Shown here: positions 26,700 to 35,982 of the stretch, piece by piece
Layout of the letters: the number at the start of each line of letters is the position of its first letter
Position numbering within the stretch: position 1 is the first letter of the stretch
NCBI RefSeq assembly: GCF_900116765.1
Contig: NZ_UETC01000006.1
Location: 124,001-188,000, forward strand
Origin: Jannaschia seohaensis
GTDB taxonomy: Bacteria; Pseudomonadota; Alphaproteobacteria; Rhodobacterales; Rhodobacteraceae
Reading direction: 5' to 3'
DNA length: 64,000 bases
Made by a program: the position numbers and the translations under genes
Notes under the pieces: generated by a model
What the model saw: the letters and a program-made list of their open reading frames with translations, nothing else
The model's database searches: none
Told to the model about the DNA's origin: nothing

Positions 26700-28109
26700 T
26701 CAAGCGGTCAGATGCGCCGCCAGCCGAAGGGTGAATTGCAGCAGCGGGAGGGTCGGGTTGGCGTGGCCGCTGGTCGCGAAGACCGAGGAGCCCGCGACAT
26801 AGATGTTGTCCGAGCCGTGGATGCGGCAATTCTCATCCACGACCGAAAGATCCCTGCGCCCCATCCGGGTGCCGCCCATGTGGTGATTGCCGCCGTAATC
26901 CTCGTGCTCGGGCCAGTCGCCCCCGTCCGCCAGCCAGTCCTCCAGGCGGATGCGGCCCAGATCGTTATCCACCAGCCATTCGTTGAACAGCAAACAGGAG
27001 GACAGGATCGTGTCGCGGTCGATCTGCCGGGTCCGCCAGTGCAATTCAGAAAAGGGGATGCCGAACTTGTCCCGCGCCTCCGACAGCGCGATCCGGTTAT
27101 CCGCAAAGGGCGCCTGTTCGGAGGAGGTGCGCATCCGCACGCCACAGACCAGGTTGCGATCCGCCAGCGCCACGAGACGGCGTCCGAGGCCCGGCGCGAT
27201 GCACAGGATCTCGTTCAGAAGCCGGCGTGTCCGGTCGCGGCCCTGCCGATCCAGCTCCAGACGGCAGTTCATGATCCCGTTCGCTCGCAGCACCGAGGAG
27301 CGCAGCCCGAAATACTCCAGCTCCTCGACCGAGGTCGAGACGATGGCCTCGCCGACGCGGGTGCGGGGATGCTCCATCCAGTAGCGGCCGATGGGCAGGC
27401 CTGCGTCGAAGAAGCGCCCGCCGTGACGCGCGTCGAGCCAGAGCAGCATCCGCGAATTCTCGATGCCCCCCATGGCGAGCACGAAGCGATCCGCCGGGAT
27501 CGTAACCTGCGCGCCGTCGTAATTCGCGAAACGCGCCGAGCTGGCGGTCTGCCCGTCGCTTTCCAGGTCCAGAAAGTTCGCCGCGAGATAGAGGTCGATC
27601 TGGTCGGACCGCTCCAGCTCGGCGCGGTATTTCTGCTCGAACAGGGTCGGCGGCGAGAACTTGAAATCGATATGCTTGACCCGCGCGCTGCCATCCACCG
27701 GGCCGTCGCCGAAGGCGGGATCGACATCCACCAGCGCACAGGCCTCGGCCAGGAACGGCGCGATGGCGTCGGCCCGGATCGGCCATTCGAATTCGGGGCC
27801 GAGATCGCCGCGCTCGAAATCGACGGGGTCGAAGACACGGCACATGCCGCCCCAATGGTTCGTGCTCCCCCCGAGAAAGCGCAACCGGCAGGAATCGAGC
27901 GGAAAATAAGGATCGCCGAGGATCTCGCCGCGATACACGTCCTGCGAGGCGTCGGTGTAATAGTCGAGACCGCCTTCGCAGAGGGCGACGCGTCTGCCGG
28001 CCTGCGCCAGCTTGCGGGCCAGGGTGATGCCCGCTGCTCCGGCGCCGATGATGCAGGTATCGTAGGCCCCTTCGGCGGGGCCGTCCCCGGAATTGAGGTC
28101 GATGATCAT
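26700..28109 (-). CDS. GMC-family FAD-dependent oxidoreductase
   Basis: A 469-residue flavoprotein. The FAD dinucleotide-binding loop is IIGAGAAGITLARKLAQAG (residues about 20-38), with GGSTNHWGGMCRVFDP as the substrate/FAD segment. The C-terminal GMC domain has GGNHHMGGTRMG and NIYVAGSSVFATSGHANPTL, where the His of HHMGG and the final His-Ala-Asn-Pro are the usual catalytic region. Such enzymes oxidise alcohols, often sugars. It is located at the left edge of the exopolysaccharide locus, divergent from a glycosyltransferase, so a sugar- or polysaccharide-modifying role is plausible. No export signal is seen. Confidence 0.9.
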   Translation of the reverse strand: MIIDLNSGDGPAEGAYDTCIIGAGAAGITLARKLAQAGRRVALCEGGLDYYTDASQDVYRGEILGDPYFPLDSCRLRFLGGSTNHWGGMCRVFDPVDFERGDLGPEFEWPIRADAIAPFLAEACALVDVDPAFGDGPVDGSARVKHIDFKFSPPTLFEQKYRAELERSDQIDLYLAANFLDLESDGQTASSARFANYDGAQVTIPADRFVLAMGGIENSRMLLWLDARHGGRFFDAGLPIGRYWMEHPRTRVGEAIVSTSVEELEYFGLRSSVLRANGIMNCRLELDRQGRDRTRRLLNEILCIAPGLGRRLVALADRNLVCGVRMRTSSEQAPFADNRIALSEARDKFGIPFSELHWRTRQIDRDTILSSCLLFNEWLVDNDLGRIRLEDWLADGGDWPEHEDYGGNHHMGGTRMGRRDLSVVDENCRIHGSDNIYVAGSSVFATSGHANPTLPLLQFTLRLAAHLTA

Positions 28110-28562
28110 CAGCTATCGTCTTTCCGAAGCAGCCAGACGCCGCGACGCACGCGCCGACCGAAAAAGACGGACCCCGATCCGGCCAGCAGGACCGCTACGT
28201 TCAATATCGAGGCAAGGACGTTGCGTCTGTCAAATCTTCGGGCCAATCCTGATCTCCTGCGCATGTCCGAAACGGAGGGCAGGAAAAGACTACGCCGAAT
28301 TGGGATCAGGTTGGGCCGATTTCATGGCTGGGACGACATTTCGGCGCGCCTGTCGTCGGAATGCGACGCGGCGGGGCGGTCATGGGGGCGCCGCTTCGGA
28401 CGGGGAGGGACGGCTTGTCCGACCTCCGAGCGGCAACCCGGACCCGCAAAGACCGCAGTCGGCGCCCGCCCTGCGCCGACAGGACCGCGATCCGGCCAAA
28501 TGATCGCCTTGAAAGGGAACGATACCCCCGTCAGTTTCCCCTGCCCAGAGGACCGACGCCAG
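28110..28562. other. Divergent promoter region at left end of polysaccharide locus
   Basis: About 450 bases between the GMC oxidoreductase and the first glycosyltransferase. Frames are open on both strands but show no family resemblance. It should contain both promoters; no clear -10/-35 pair or operator can be assigned by eye. Confidence 0.45.
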
Positions 28563-29843
28563 ATGACCGACGCCGACAGCACCGCCCGCCCGTCCCGCCT
28601 GCGCCAGGTGCTGATCGTCGGAGATTTCGCCGACCTCATCAGCGGCCAGGCCAAGGTGGCGATCGACAGCGCCCTGCTGCTTGCCGATGGCGGCATCGAC
28701 GTAACCTTCTTCGCCGCCTGCGGGCCGGTCAGCGCGGCGCTGGAGCATCCGCGCATCCGGACCGTCTGCCTCGATCAGCGCACCATTCTCGACGATCCGA
28801 ACCGCCTGCGGGCCATGGCGCGCGGGATCTGGAACGGCCCCGCGCTGACCGCGCTCCGAAAGGTGACGGCCGAGCACGATCCCGCCTCGACGGTGCTGCA
28901 TTGTCACGGTTTCGCCAAGGCGCTGTCGCCGGCGATCGGTCGCGTCCTGGCGGATGGCCCCCTGCGCAGCGTCTTCACCATGCACGAGTATTTCCTCGCC
29001 TGTCCGAATGGCGGCTTCTACGACTATCGCCGCAACGAGATCTGCACACGCAAGCCGCTTGGCGCGTCCTGCATCGCCACCGATTGCGATGTGCGCCATC
29101 GGGCCCACAAGATGTGGCGGCTGGTCCGGGGCGCCGTGGCGGCCGGGCCCGGCAAGCTGCCGGGCGGGCTGCGCGACGTCATCTTCATCTCGGAGACGCA
29201 GCGGCGCGCCATCGAAGCCTATCTGCCGGAGGGGGTCCGTCTGCATTCGGTGCCGAACCCGGTCGAGGCCGGGGGGCCGCAAGTGGATTGGCGCGCAAAT
29301 CGCCACCTCGTATTCGTCGGCCGCCTCTCGCGCGAAAAGGGCGCGCTGCAACTGGCCGAGGCCGCGCGGGCGCTTGGCCTGCCCGTCCGCTTCGTCGGCG
29401 ACGGACCGGAAGCGGACCCGATCCGCAAGGCGAACCCGGAGGCGGAGATCACCGGCTGGGTCACCCCGGAGGACGTGCAGCGCCATCTCTCCGAAGCCCG
29501 TGCCCTGGTCTTTCCCAGCCTGTGGTACGAGGGCCAGCCCCTCGTGCCGATCGAGGCGCAGCTTCGCGGCATCCCAGTGGTCTGCGGCCGCTGGAGCGCC
29601 GCCGCGGAGGAAATCCGCGACGGCGAGAACGGGATCGTCTACGACACGCCCGGCACGGCTTCGCTGGTGGCGGCGCTCGGGCGGCTGGACACGGTCGGGA
29701 CGTTCGACAGCGCGGCGCTCGCCCGGAGGGTCGCTCCGGAGGCGCATCGCGACCGGCTCATCGCCCTTTATGAAGGGCTGCTCTCGACCGCGCCCCGCCA
29801 GGCGGACAGGTCGAGCCCGAATTCCCGTTCCAGCGCGGCATAA
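28563..29843 (+). CDS. Glycosyltransferase family 4 protein
   Basis: A 426-residue GT-B glycosyltransferase. ATG 28563 is chosen because GDFADLISGQAKVAIDSALL, the N-terminal acceptor-side fold, starts shortly after; the upstream frame is antisense to the oxidoreductase. The N-domain has VLHCHGFAKALSPAI and VFTMHEYFLACPNGGFYDY. The C-domain has LVFVGRLSREKGALQLAEAA, then FVGDGPEADPI and the GT4 nucleotide-sugar region SLWYEGQPLVPIEAQLRGIP with the conserved E-x7-E. It transfers a sugar during polysaccharide assembly at the cytoplasmic membrane. The last 76 bases overlap the convergent sulfotransferase gene. Confidence 0.92.
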   Translation: MTDADSTARPSRLRQVLIVGDFADLISGQAKVAIDSALLLADGGIDVTFFAACGPVSAALEHPRIRTVCLDQRTILDDPNRLRAMARGIWNGPALTALRKVTAEHDPASTVLHCHGFAKALSPAIGRVLADGPLRSVFTMHEYFLACPNGGFYDYRRNEICTRKPLGASCIATDCDVRHRAHKMWRLVRGAVAAGPGKLPGGLRDVIFISETQRRAIEAYLPEGVRLHSVPNPVEAGGPQVDWRANRHLVFVGRLSREKGALQLAEAARALGLPVRFVGDGPEADPIRKANPEAEITGWVTPEDVQRHLSEARALVFPSLWYEGQPLVPIEAQLRGIPVVCGRWSAAAEEIRDGENGIVYDTPGTASLVAALGRLDTVGTFDSAALARRVAPEAHRDRLIALYEGLLSTAPRQADRSSPNSRSSAA

Positions 29844-30706
29844 CCCGGGGCGAATTCTTCCCGGAGCGTCGCCAGGGTATCGGCCGCGACCTCCTCGCCG
29901 CCGGGCCGGGCGTTGAGCTTGCGATAGACCTTGCGCAGCGCGTGATAGGCCCGGCCCTTCGGCAACCGCGCCCGGACGGCGATGTTGAGCCGCTGGAGCG
30001 CGCGGCTGCGAGGGCGGTAGGTCTCGTTCTCGGTCGCGAAGGCGTAACCGTCGTAGAAGCCCCGTTCCAGGCCGATCCAATCCGCCAGATCCTGCATGAA
30101 CCCGCGCGGATCCCGGCGAAGGGTGTCGAAGGTCGCCACGAACATCCGCTCCTCCCCCAGCGCCGCGCGCCATCGGCGGAGATAGCGCAGGTAATCCGCG
30201 TTCCCCAGCGCGTCCCGGGCCAGTTCGTTGCCGCCGAAGGTCTCGCCTCCGGCATGCAGGGCGGCCACGTAAGCTTCGAAGGACATGGCCTCGGGGATGT
30301 AGGACCAGTTGTTGCGGTAATACCCGTAAAGGGACCGGATCTGCTCTGCCGGATCGCGGAGGATGAAGATACATCGCGGCGCCGTCGCGAGATCGGGAAT
30401 ATGGCGCAGCGCGGTCTCCTGGTAGATATAGGCGGGCGTGGAATCGAGGATCGCCGCGGGACGGCGGTCGCCGGGCAGATCGAATTGCTGGCGATAGGCC
30501 TCCCAGTCGGACCGGACATTGGCCTCCGGGCGGTAGATGTGGCTGTCCGGATCGACGAAGAAACACGCCTCCTTGTCACGCGCCCCGACGACGTCCGGGT
30601 GATCGCAAAGCCAGGCGTGGACCGCGCTCGTCCCAGCTTTCGGGACGCCGCAGATGAACAGGTCAGGCAGCCACTCCGCCTGGGCCGCAGCCGTGGATCG
30701 GCTCAT
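29768..30706 (-). CDS. Sulfotransferase (PAPS-dependent)
   Basis: A 312-residue sulfotransferase. The 5'-phosphosulfate loop is LFICGVPKAGTSAVHAWLCD near the N-terminus and the 3'-phosphate-binding strand is RCIFILRDPAEQIRSLYGYY. DSTPAYIYQE is the usual intermediate motif. The enzyme moves sulfate from PAPS to a hydroxyl or amino group. In this locus the acceptor is most likely the polysaccharide or its sugar precursor. Its start overlaps the stop of the upstream glycosyltransferase gene (ATGA), so the two are co-translated. Confidence 0.9.
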   Translation of the reverse strand: MSRSTAAAQAEWLPDLFICGVPKAGTSAVHAWLCDHPDVVGARDKEACFFVDPDSHIYRPEANVRSDWEAYRQQFDLPGDRRPAAILDSTPAYIYQETALRHIPDLATAPRCIFILRDPAEQIRSLYGYYRNNWSYIPEAMSFEAYVAALHAGGETFGGNELARDALGNADYLRYLRRWRAALGEERMFVATFDTLRRDPRGFMQDLADWIGLERGFYDGYAFATENETYRPRSRALQRLNIAVRARLPKGRAYHALRKVYRKLNARPGGEEVAADTLATLREEFAPGYAALEREFGLDLSAWRGAVESSPS

Positions 30707-31899
30707 GAGTCCCGTGACCCCGCGATCTGGGACGGGTCATGGCTTTCGAGGCGGGCGGCGGAGGCCAGATGCGATGCGCCGCCACGCTCCCTCCGGGCGC
30801 GGGCACGGCCGCTCTCCGCGGCGGGCCTGCGATCGGGGTCGGCAAGCTCCCGGAACAGGTCGTCCAACCCACGGCACAGCCTGTCCGCCGAAAAGCGGGC
30901 CTCGTAGGCCGCGCGGGAGGCCGGGCGCATCCGGCGCAGTTCCTGCTTGTCGAGGCCCCGCAACAGCTCGGCGAGGATTTCGGCATCGAGCGGAAACACG
31001 GCGCCGGTCTCGCCCGAGCGCACCAGGGCGTCCATCCCGCTGCGATCGGAGCACAGAACCGGGGTCCCGTTACGGAAGGCCTCCGGAATGACCAACGGCA
31101 AGCCTTCCCAGCGCGACGGCACGATGACCGCATCGGCCGATTTGTACCACGAGTCGATCTGGTCCCCGGCGACCCATCCGATCTTGTGCACGCCGTGCGG
31201 CAGGGGGCCGGTGACCCCGTCTCCGCGCACGGAACCGCCGACGAGGTAGAGATTGAGGTCGGGACGATCCGCCCGGCGCAGAGCCTCGAACAGGATGTCG
31301 AAGCCCTTCTGCGGATCGAGCCGCCCCACGAACAGCAGATGCAGCGCATCGGGCGCATCGGAAAAGAGCGCGCCATCCGCGTCTGGCGCAGGCGGCAGGA
31401 CGGCGTTTTCGAGCACGACGAACCGTCCGCGATAGCCAAGCCGCTCGGCCAGCGCCCGCTCATGCTCGGAGACGCAGACGACGCAATCCGCCAGACCCGC
31501 CAACCGCCCCTCGACGGCGCGCACCAGCCGCGCCTTCAAGCCGTTCGTTCGAACCGTCGAGATGGCCCAGGAATGCGGGCAATAGATCGCAGGGCGCCTG
31601 TCGCCGCCAAGCCGCAGCGCGGCCAGGCCGGCCAGGGCGAAGGTGCTGTGAAAGAAGACGATATCGGGATCGAGACGGTGGACGAGTTGCCGCATGGCGC
31701 GGACCATGTTTCGCACCGCCGTGGCACCGCGGCCGGGCCGATCGAAGAGATGGCGGCGCAGGCCGCTTCCGACGAAGTCGGCATGTTGCGCCGGAAGCAG
31801 ATGGTGCATTTCGTGCCCGTCGGCTTCGAGCCGCGAAATCACCTTCTGGTAGATGCCGACACCGCCATGCGCGGTCTCGCAGACGTTCAGGACTTTCAT
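30703..31899 (-). CDS. Glycosyltransferase family 4 protein
   Basis: A 398-residue GT-B enzyme starting at ATG 31899 (MKVLNVCETAHGGVGIYQKV, the Gly-rich N-terminal loop). The middle reads IVFFHSTFALAGLAALRL and AIYCPHSWAIST. The C-domain begins LHLLFVGRLDPQKGFDILFE, and VIVPSRWEGLPLVIPEAFRN holds the conserved E-x7-E donor-binding motif. It is followed by the overlapping sulfotransferase gene, and the two run opposite to the main polysaccharide operon. Sugar and acceptor cannot be told. Confidence 0.93.
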   Translation of the reverse strand: MKVLNVCETAHGGVGIYQKVISRLEADGHEMHHLLPAQHADFVGSGLRRHLFDRPGRGATAVRNMVRAMRQLVHRLDPDIVFFHSTFALAGLAALRLGGDRRPAIYCPHSWAISTVRTNGLKARLVRAVEGRLAGLADCVVCVSEHERALAERLGYRGRFVVLENAVLPPAPDADGALFSDAPDALHLLFVGRLDPQKGFDILFEALRRADRPDLNLYLVGGSVRGDGVTGPLPHGVHKIGWVAGDQIDSWYKSADAVIVPSRWEGLPLVIPEAFRNGTPVLCSDRSGMDALVRSGETGAVFPLDAEILAELLRGLDKQELRRMRPASRAAYEARFSADRLCRGLDDLFRELADPDRRPAAESGRARARRERGGASHLASAARLESHDPSQIAGSRDS

Positions 31900-32390
31900 G
31901 GCTCGCCTTCCTTTCCCGGCGAGACGGGGCGGAACGGAGCCCGGGTCAGGAGGCAGGACGGTTGACCGGTGCGGGAGACGCACTAGGCCCTCTCGCGGTC
32001 CGCGTCTCTCCCCGAACTCTTCCGCCTCCCCTTCATCACCCACTTACACACACGCCCCCCCGCGGCAAAAAAACTACCACAGAAGCGCCACACCCCAAAA
32101 GTAGAGGATACATAACTGTTACAATTGAGTCCACGAGATGATCGACGGAGGGGAAGGCCCGATTCGGCGCGCCACCCCGGGGCAGGCCCCGGGCACGCCG
32201 CGCCGATTCCGCCCTCCCGCTCGGATGTCCGGCAGGCGTGGCCGAGCGGTGGCCGCAGGCTTGGCAGGATTGCCGCATTTCGCGTCAGGGGGCGGATGAG
32301 TCGATGATTGTCACGGATCGCCGTACAGAGTTTTTCCTCGCAGCTTCGGGGCTTCTGCTACAAGCAACCGACTCCAGAGTGATTGGGTAA
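31900..32390. other. 490-base divergent control region of the polysaccharide locus
   Basis: Lies between the leftward glycosyltransferase/sulfotransferase pair and the rightward wzc-like gene. It contains an AT-richer stretch around 32080-32130 with a TACAAT -10-like hexamer at 32120-32125, and a long GC-rich inverted repeat at 32165-32205. No coding sequence recognised. Confidence 0.5.
32165..32205. repeat. Long inverted repeat in polysaccharide control region
   Basis: Outer arms CGGCGCG / CGCGCCG (32165-32171 with 32199-32205) enclose inner arms CCCGGGGC / GCCCCGGG (32176-32183 with 32186-32193). Folds as one extended stem-loop about 185 bases before the wzc-like gene. It could be a leader terminator/antiterminator or a protein site. 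Confidence 0.5.
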
Positions 32391-34589
32391 ATGATGACAG
32401 ATGTCCGGCCCACCCATGCCGAATCGGTCCCCGATGAGGCGGCTCTTGCCGAGGTGCTCCGCCAGGGCATCGCCTTCCTGCGCCGGTGGTGGCTGAGCAT
32501 TCTGGGATTTTCCCTGCTCGGCGGGATCGTGGCGGCCTATCTCGTGCTTCAGGTCGAGGATCGCTTTCGCAGCGACCTGCTTCTGCTGGTGGAGAAGCCG
32601 GTCGACCGGCCCCTGGAGGCCGAGGGACCGGGGGCGATCACCGATGACAGCTATGTCGACGGCCAGATCTTCGTCATCGAATCCCGCCGGCTGCTGCGCG
32701 AAGTCGTCATCGCCGAGAACCTGACCGAGGAACGCTTCTTTCAGCGCGAACCGAAATCCTGGCTCCAGACGCAGATCGGGACAATCCGCGGCTGGGTACT
32801 CGGCAATCCGGCCCCGCCGGCGGGGCCCGATACGGAAGACGACCCCGAGGTCGATTTCGCCGTCCGCGTCCTGGCGCGAAACCTGTCGGTCAGCCGCGAG
32901 GACGACACGAACGTCATCGAGATCTCCTTCAGCGCCACATCCCCCCGGCTTGCGGCGCGGGTCGCAGATGCGGTGGGCGATGCCTTCGTCCGGAGCCGCG
33001 AGGCCGCGCAGAGAGCACGGGCGGGACGGGTGTCGGGCTGGCTCGACGAGCGCGCAGTCCAGTTGCAGCAGCAGGTGACCGAGGCGGAAGATGCCGTCGC
33101 GGCCTTCAAGATCGAAAACGACCTGATCGGCGGCGCCCCGGGCCAGACCCTCAGCGAGCAGCAGCTGACCGAGTTCAACACCCAGCTGATCCTGACGCAG
33201 ACCGAACTGGCCGAACGCCGCGCCGCCTATAACCGCGCGCGCGAGATCCTGGCGGCCAACGGCGACATCCAGTTGCTGCCCGACGTCCTGGCCTCTCCGC
33301 TGATCGCGGCGCTGCGCGAGGACGTGCTGAGCCTTCGGCGGCGCGAGGCGGAGTTGGGCAATCGCGGGGTCGAGAACCCGCGCCTCGATGCGATCCGCGA
33401 CGAGATCGCCACGACCGAAGCGCAGCTCGATGCGGAGGTCCGGCGCGTCGTGGTCGCCATCGGCAACGAGGTCGAGACCCTGGAAGCACGGCAGAGCCTA
33501 CTGCTGGAAAGACTGGCCCAAGTCGGGGGCAACACCAACGCCGCCAGCCGTCTCGGCGTCGATCTGCGCGAGCTGGAACGCCGTGCCGCCGCCTATCGCA
33601 TCCTCTATGAGCGCTATCTGTCGGAGACGGCGCTCGCCGAGGAAAGCGTCAGCTTCCTGACGAGCGGGGTCGAGATCATCGACGCCGCCTCGATCCCGCG
33701 CGACGCCTATTATCCGCCGAGCAAGTTCTTCGTGGTCATGGGGCTGATGTTCGGGGCCGCGATCGGGACCTTCCGCGGCCTCTTCCGCGAGGCGATGGAG
33801 ACCGGCTTCCGAAAGGTGACGCAGGTGCAGCAGGGCCTGGGACTGCCCGTCCTCGCCTGCGTGCCCCGGTTGCCGCGCAGATCGAGTGCCCTGGACCTGC
33901 CCGCGATCCAGCCCCAGGCGCCATTCTCGGAGGCGGTCAGCACGTTGCGGCACCGGCTGGTTGGCTTGTCCAAAACCGAGATGGGTAAGGTCGTGCTGCT
34001 GACCTCGGCCAATCCGGGCGAAGGCAAGACGAGCCTGGCCGCGGCCCTCGCGACCTCCGCCCGCCTGGCCGGGCAGAGCACGCTGCTGATCGACGCGGAC
34101 CTGCGCCGCAGGGGCCTGTCGCGGCTGCTGCGCCTCGACGGCGAAGAGGGGCTCGCCGAACTCGCGCGGAGCGGCGAATGGGATCTGAACGAGGCGCTCC
34201 AGGTCGAGGAAAACCTGTTTGCCCTGCCCGCCGGCGAGGTGAAGGGGAACCCGTCGGATATGCTCGCAAGCGAGGCACTGTCCTGGTACATTGAAGACGC
34301 GCGGCAGATCTTCGACGTGATCATCATCGACGGCCCGCCGGTCGCCAACATGGCCGATGCGCAGATCCTTGCGGAAATGGCCGACAGCGTCGCCTTCGTG
34401 GTCCGTTGGGCGCAGACGCCACGCAACGTGGCGCGCGCCGCGCTTTCCACGCTTCCGCCCGACCGGGTCGCCGGCATCGCCCTGACGGCCGTCGATCTGA
34501 GGACGCTGTCCTATTACGGCGAGGCCTATGAGGCCTTCACCCCGTCCGGTCCGCCGCAGCGCACGGCTCAGGCCCGTGTCTCTGTCTGA
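32391..34589 (+). CDS. Polysaccharide co-polymerase / BY-kinase-like protein (Wzc/ExoP type)
   Basis: A 732-residue inner-membrane protein. A membrane helix (about residues 33-53, LSILGFSLLGGIVAAYLVL) precedes the Wzz chain-length domain, a long coiled-coil region (about 200-400), and a second helix at FFVVMGLMFGAAIGTF. The cytoplasmic ATPase domain has Walker A SANPGEGKTS (Lys546), Walker A' LLIDADLRR and Walker B VIIIDGPP. The tail has only a few tyrosines (LSYYGEAYEAF), fewer than the usual BY-kinase cluster, so strong autophosphorylation is uncertain. It controls polymerisation and export of the exopolysaccharide and opens the rightward operon with the Wzy-like gene. Confidence 0.92.
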   Translation: MMTDVRPTHAESVPDEAALAEVLRQGIAFLRRWWLSILGFSLLGGIVAAYLVLQVEDRFRSDLLLLVEKPVDRPLEAEGPGAITDDSYVDGQIFVIESRRLLREVVIAENLTEERFFQREPKSWLQTQIGTIRGWVLGNPAPPAGPDTEDDPEVDFAVRVLARNLSVSREDDTNVIEISFSATSPRLAARVADAVGDAFVRSREAAQRARAGRVSGWLDERAVQLQQQVTEAEDAVAAFKIENDLIGGAPGQTLSEQQLTEFNTQLILTQTELAERRAAYNRAREILAANGDIQLLPDVLASPLIAALREDVLSLRRREAELGNRGVENPRLDAIRDEIATTEAQLDAEVRRVVVAIGNEVETLEARQSLLLERLAQVGGNTNAASRLGVDLRELERRAAAYRILYERYLSETALAEESVSFLTSGVEIIDAASIPRDAYYPPSKFFVVMGLMFGAAIGTFRGLFREAMETGFRKVTQVQQGLGLPVLACVPRLPRRSSALDLPAIQPQAPFSEAVSTLRHRLVGLSKTEMGKVVLLTSANPGEGKTSLAAALATSARLAGQSTLLIDADLRRRGLSRLLRLDGEEGLAELARSGEWDLNEALQVEENLFALPAGEVKGNPSDMLASEALSWYIEDARQIFDVIIIDGPPVANMADAQILAEMADSVAFVVRWAQTPRNVARAALSTLPPDRVAGIALTAVDLRTLSYYGEAYEAFTPSGPPQRTAQARVSV

Positions 34590-35907
34590 AACGGCACTTC
34601 GCGGCCCCGGACCCGGCCTCTTCGACCGGCTTGTGGTCGTCAATCCCGCCATCCTGTTCATGGCGTTCCTGCCGCTGCAATGGATCGAGGTCACGCGGCT
34701 CGGCGGCTTCGATATCGTGCTGCCCTATCTGGCGGTGCTGCTCGCCTTCGCGGTCATCGCGGTCTCGGATGCGCATGCGTCCCGCTTCGTCGGCCTCACC
34801 CGCGAGGCGACGCCGTTTCTGCTGCCCTACGTCTTCTACCTGCTGATCATCATGGTCGCGCTGAAGGGCAGCCCGGCCCAGGGCATTCCGATCCGGCAGG
34901 TCTTCTTCATCGGGTCAGGGATCGCATTCGGCGCGATGCTGATCGCCGGTCGGGATGTCGGCCGCGTGCTCAGGCTCTCGGGACTGGCCGCGCCGGTCGT
35001 TTTCGTGGTCACGACCGAGATCATCGCCCGTGGCCTCGGTACCAGCTGGGTCGAGGCGCTGACCCGATTCTTTACGGCGGGCGATCTGGAGTTTCTGACC
35101 TATTCCTTCTTCCGGGACATCTTCAACGCCCAGTTCGAGACGGACGACCTGGTGATCACCGCCGCGCAGAAGAACGCGGTGGCCGTGGCCCTGCTGATCG
35201 CGATGCAACTCTTTGCGGCCGGACGCGTGCCCGGCGAGCGGGACCGCCCGGGCCTTCTGATCCTGGGCGTCTTCCTGGTTCTGCTGCTGATGCTGAACGC
35301 GCGGTCGGTGCTGCTGGCCGCGATGGTCTCGCTGCTGCTCGCCGCGCTGATCGGGGCGCTCCGGGCGCGGCGGATCGGTCTGTTCAGTGCCTTCGCGATG
35401 GCCTTCGCGACGATCAGCGGGATCGTGGCCCTTGCGATCATCGCGACCTCAGACAGCGCGATCGTCGAGACGCTGCGGGACCGCTTCACCTTTTCCGACC
35501 ATTCCACCGATGCGCGGCTGGGCCAGTATAGCTGGGCGATGTCGCGGATAAACGACAGCCTGCTGCTCGGGAGCGGCTATGCGGAACTGCATGGTCAGCC
35601 GGTGCACAACCTCTTTCTGGGCGCCTTCATGCATTCGGGTCTGCTCGCGTTCCTGCTGGTGGTCGCGGCCTATCTGAGCCTCTTCACCTTCTGGCTGGTC
35701 TTTTGCGCCAGGATCGTGACCCGTCCGGGCTTCTGGACGCTCCCCATCCGGCCGGAATGGGTGGCGGTCCTGCCGCTGCTGCCGATGTTCCGGGTCTGGG
35801 TCGCGGGTGGCGCGGGGCATCCCGCCCTGGGAGAATGGATGGCCATCATGGCCTTTGCCGCGCTCCTTGCGCTCAACCGCTGGACGAGCCTCCGCCGCCA
35901 GGGGTGA
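34528..35907 (+). CDS. O-antigen polymerase/ligase-like membrane protein (Wzy type)
   Basis: Up to 459 residues with about ten membrane helices, such as NPAILFMAFLPLQWI, VLPYLAVLLAFAVIAVS and AFATISGIVALAIIAT. A large periplasmic loop and the stretch DARLGQYSWAMSRINDSLLL through HNLFLGAFMHSGLLAFLLVV match the Wzy_C/O-antigen ligase region, in which such an arginine and histidine are functionally important. The start is uncertain. ATG 34528 overlaps the wzc-like gene by 62 bases; GTG 34579 gives an 11-base overlap and equally keeps all helices. It polymerises lipid-linked repeat units on the periplasmic side. Confidence 0.85.
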   Translation: MRPSPRPVRRSARLRPVSLSETALRGPGPGLFDRLVVVNPAILFMAFLPLQWIEVTRLGGFDIVLPYLAVLLAFAVIAVSDAHASRFVGLTREATPFLLPYVFYLLIIMVALKGSPAQGIPIRQVFFIGSGIAFGAMLIAGRDVGRVLRLSGLAAPVVFVVTTEIIARGLGTSWVEALTRFFTAGDLEFLTYSFFRDIFNAQFETDDLVITAAQKNAVAVALLIAMQLFAAGRVPGERDRPGLLILGVFLVLLLMLNARSVLLAAMVSLLLAALIGALRARRIGLFSAFAMAFATISGIVALAIIATSDSAIVETLRDRFTFSDHSTDARLGQYSWAMSRINDSLLLGSGYAELHGQPVHNLFLGAFMHSGLLAFLLVVAAYLSLFTFWLVFCARIVTRPGFWTLPIRPEWVAVLPLLPMFRVWVAGGAGHPALGEWMAIMAFAALLALNRWTSLRRQG

Positions 35908-35982
35908 AGGGCGCCGTGCCCCCCGGGACCGGGCCGGCGACGCGGGGGCGCGACCCGGGACAGTGACGGATCACGGGCCCCG

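Noticed and set aside
26664-28562. Long plus-strand open frame preceding the glycosyltransferase at 28563
   Set aside because: It is antisense to the GMC oxidoreductase, which has clear FAD and GMC motifs. The upstream part has no family resemblance and is open only because stops are rare at this GC content.
32230-32290. tRNA-like GTGGCCGAGCGGTGG sequence
   Set aside because: It resembles a Ser/Leu tRNA D-arm, but no acceptor stem, anticodon arm or T arm follows in register.
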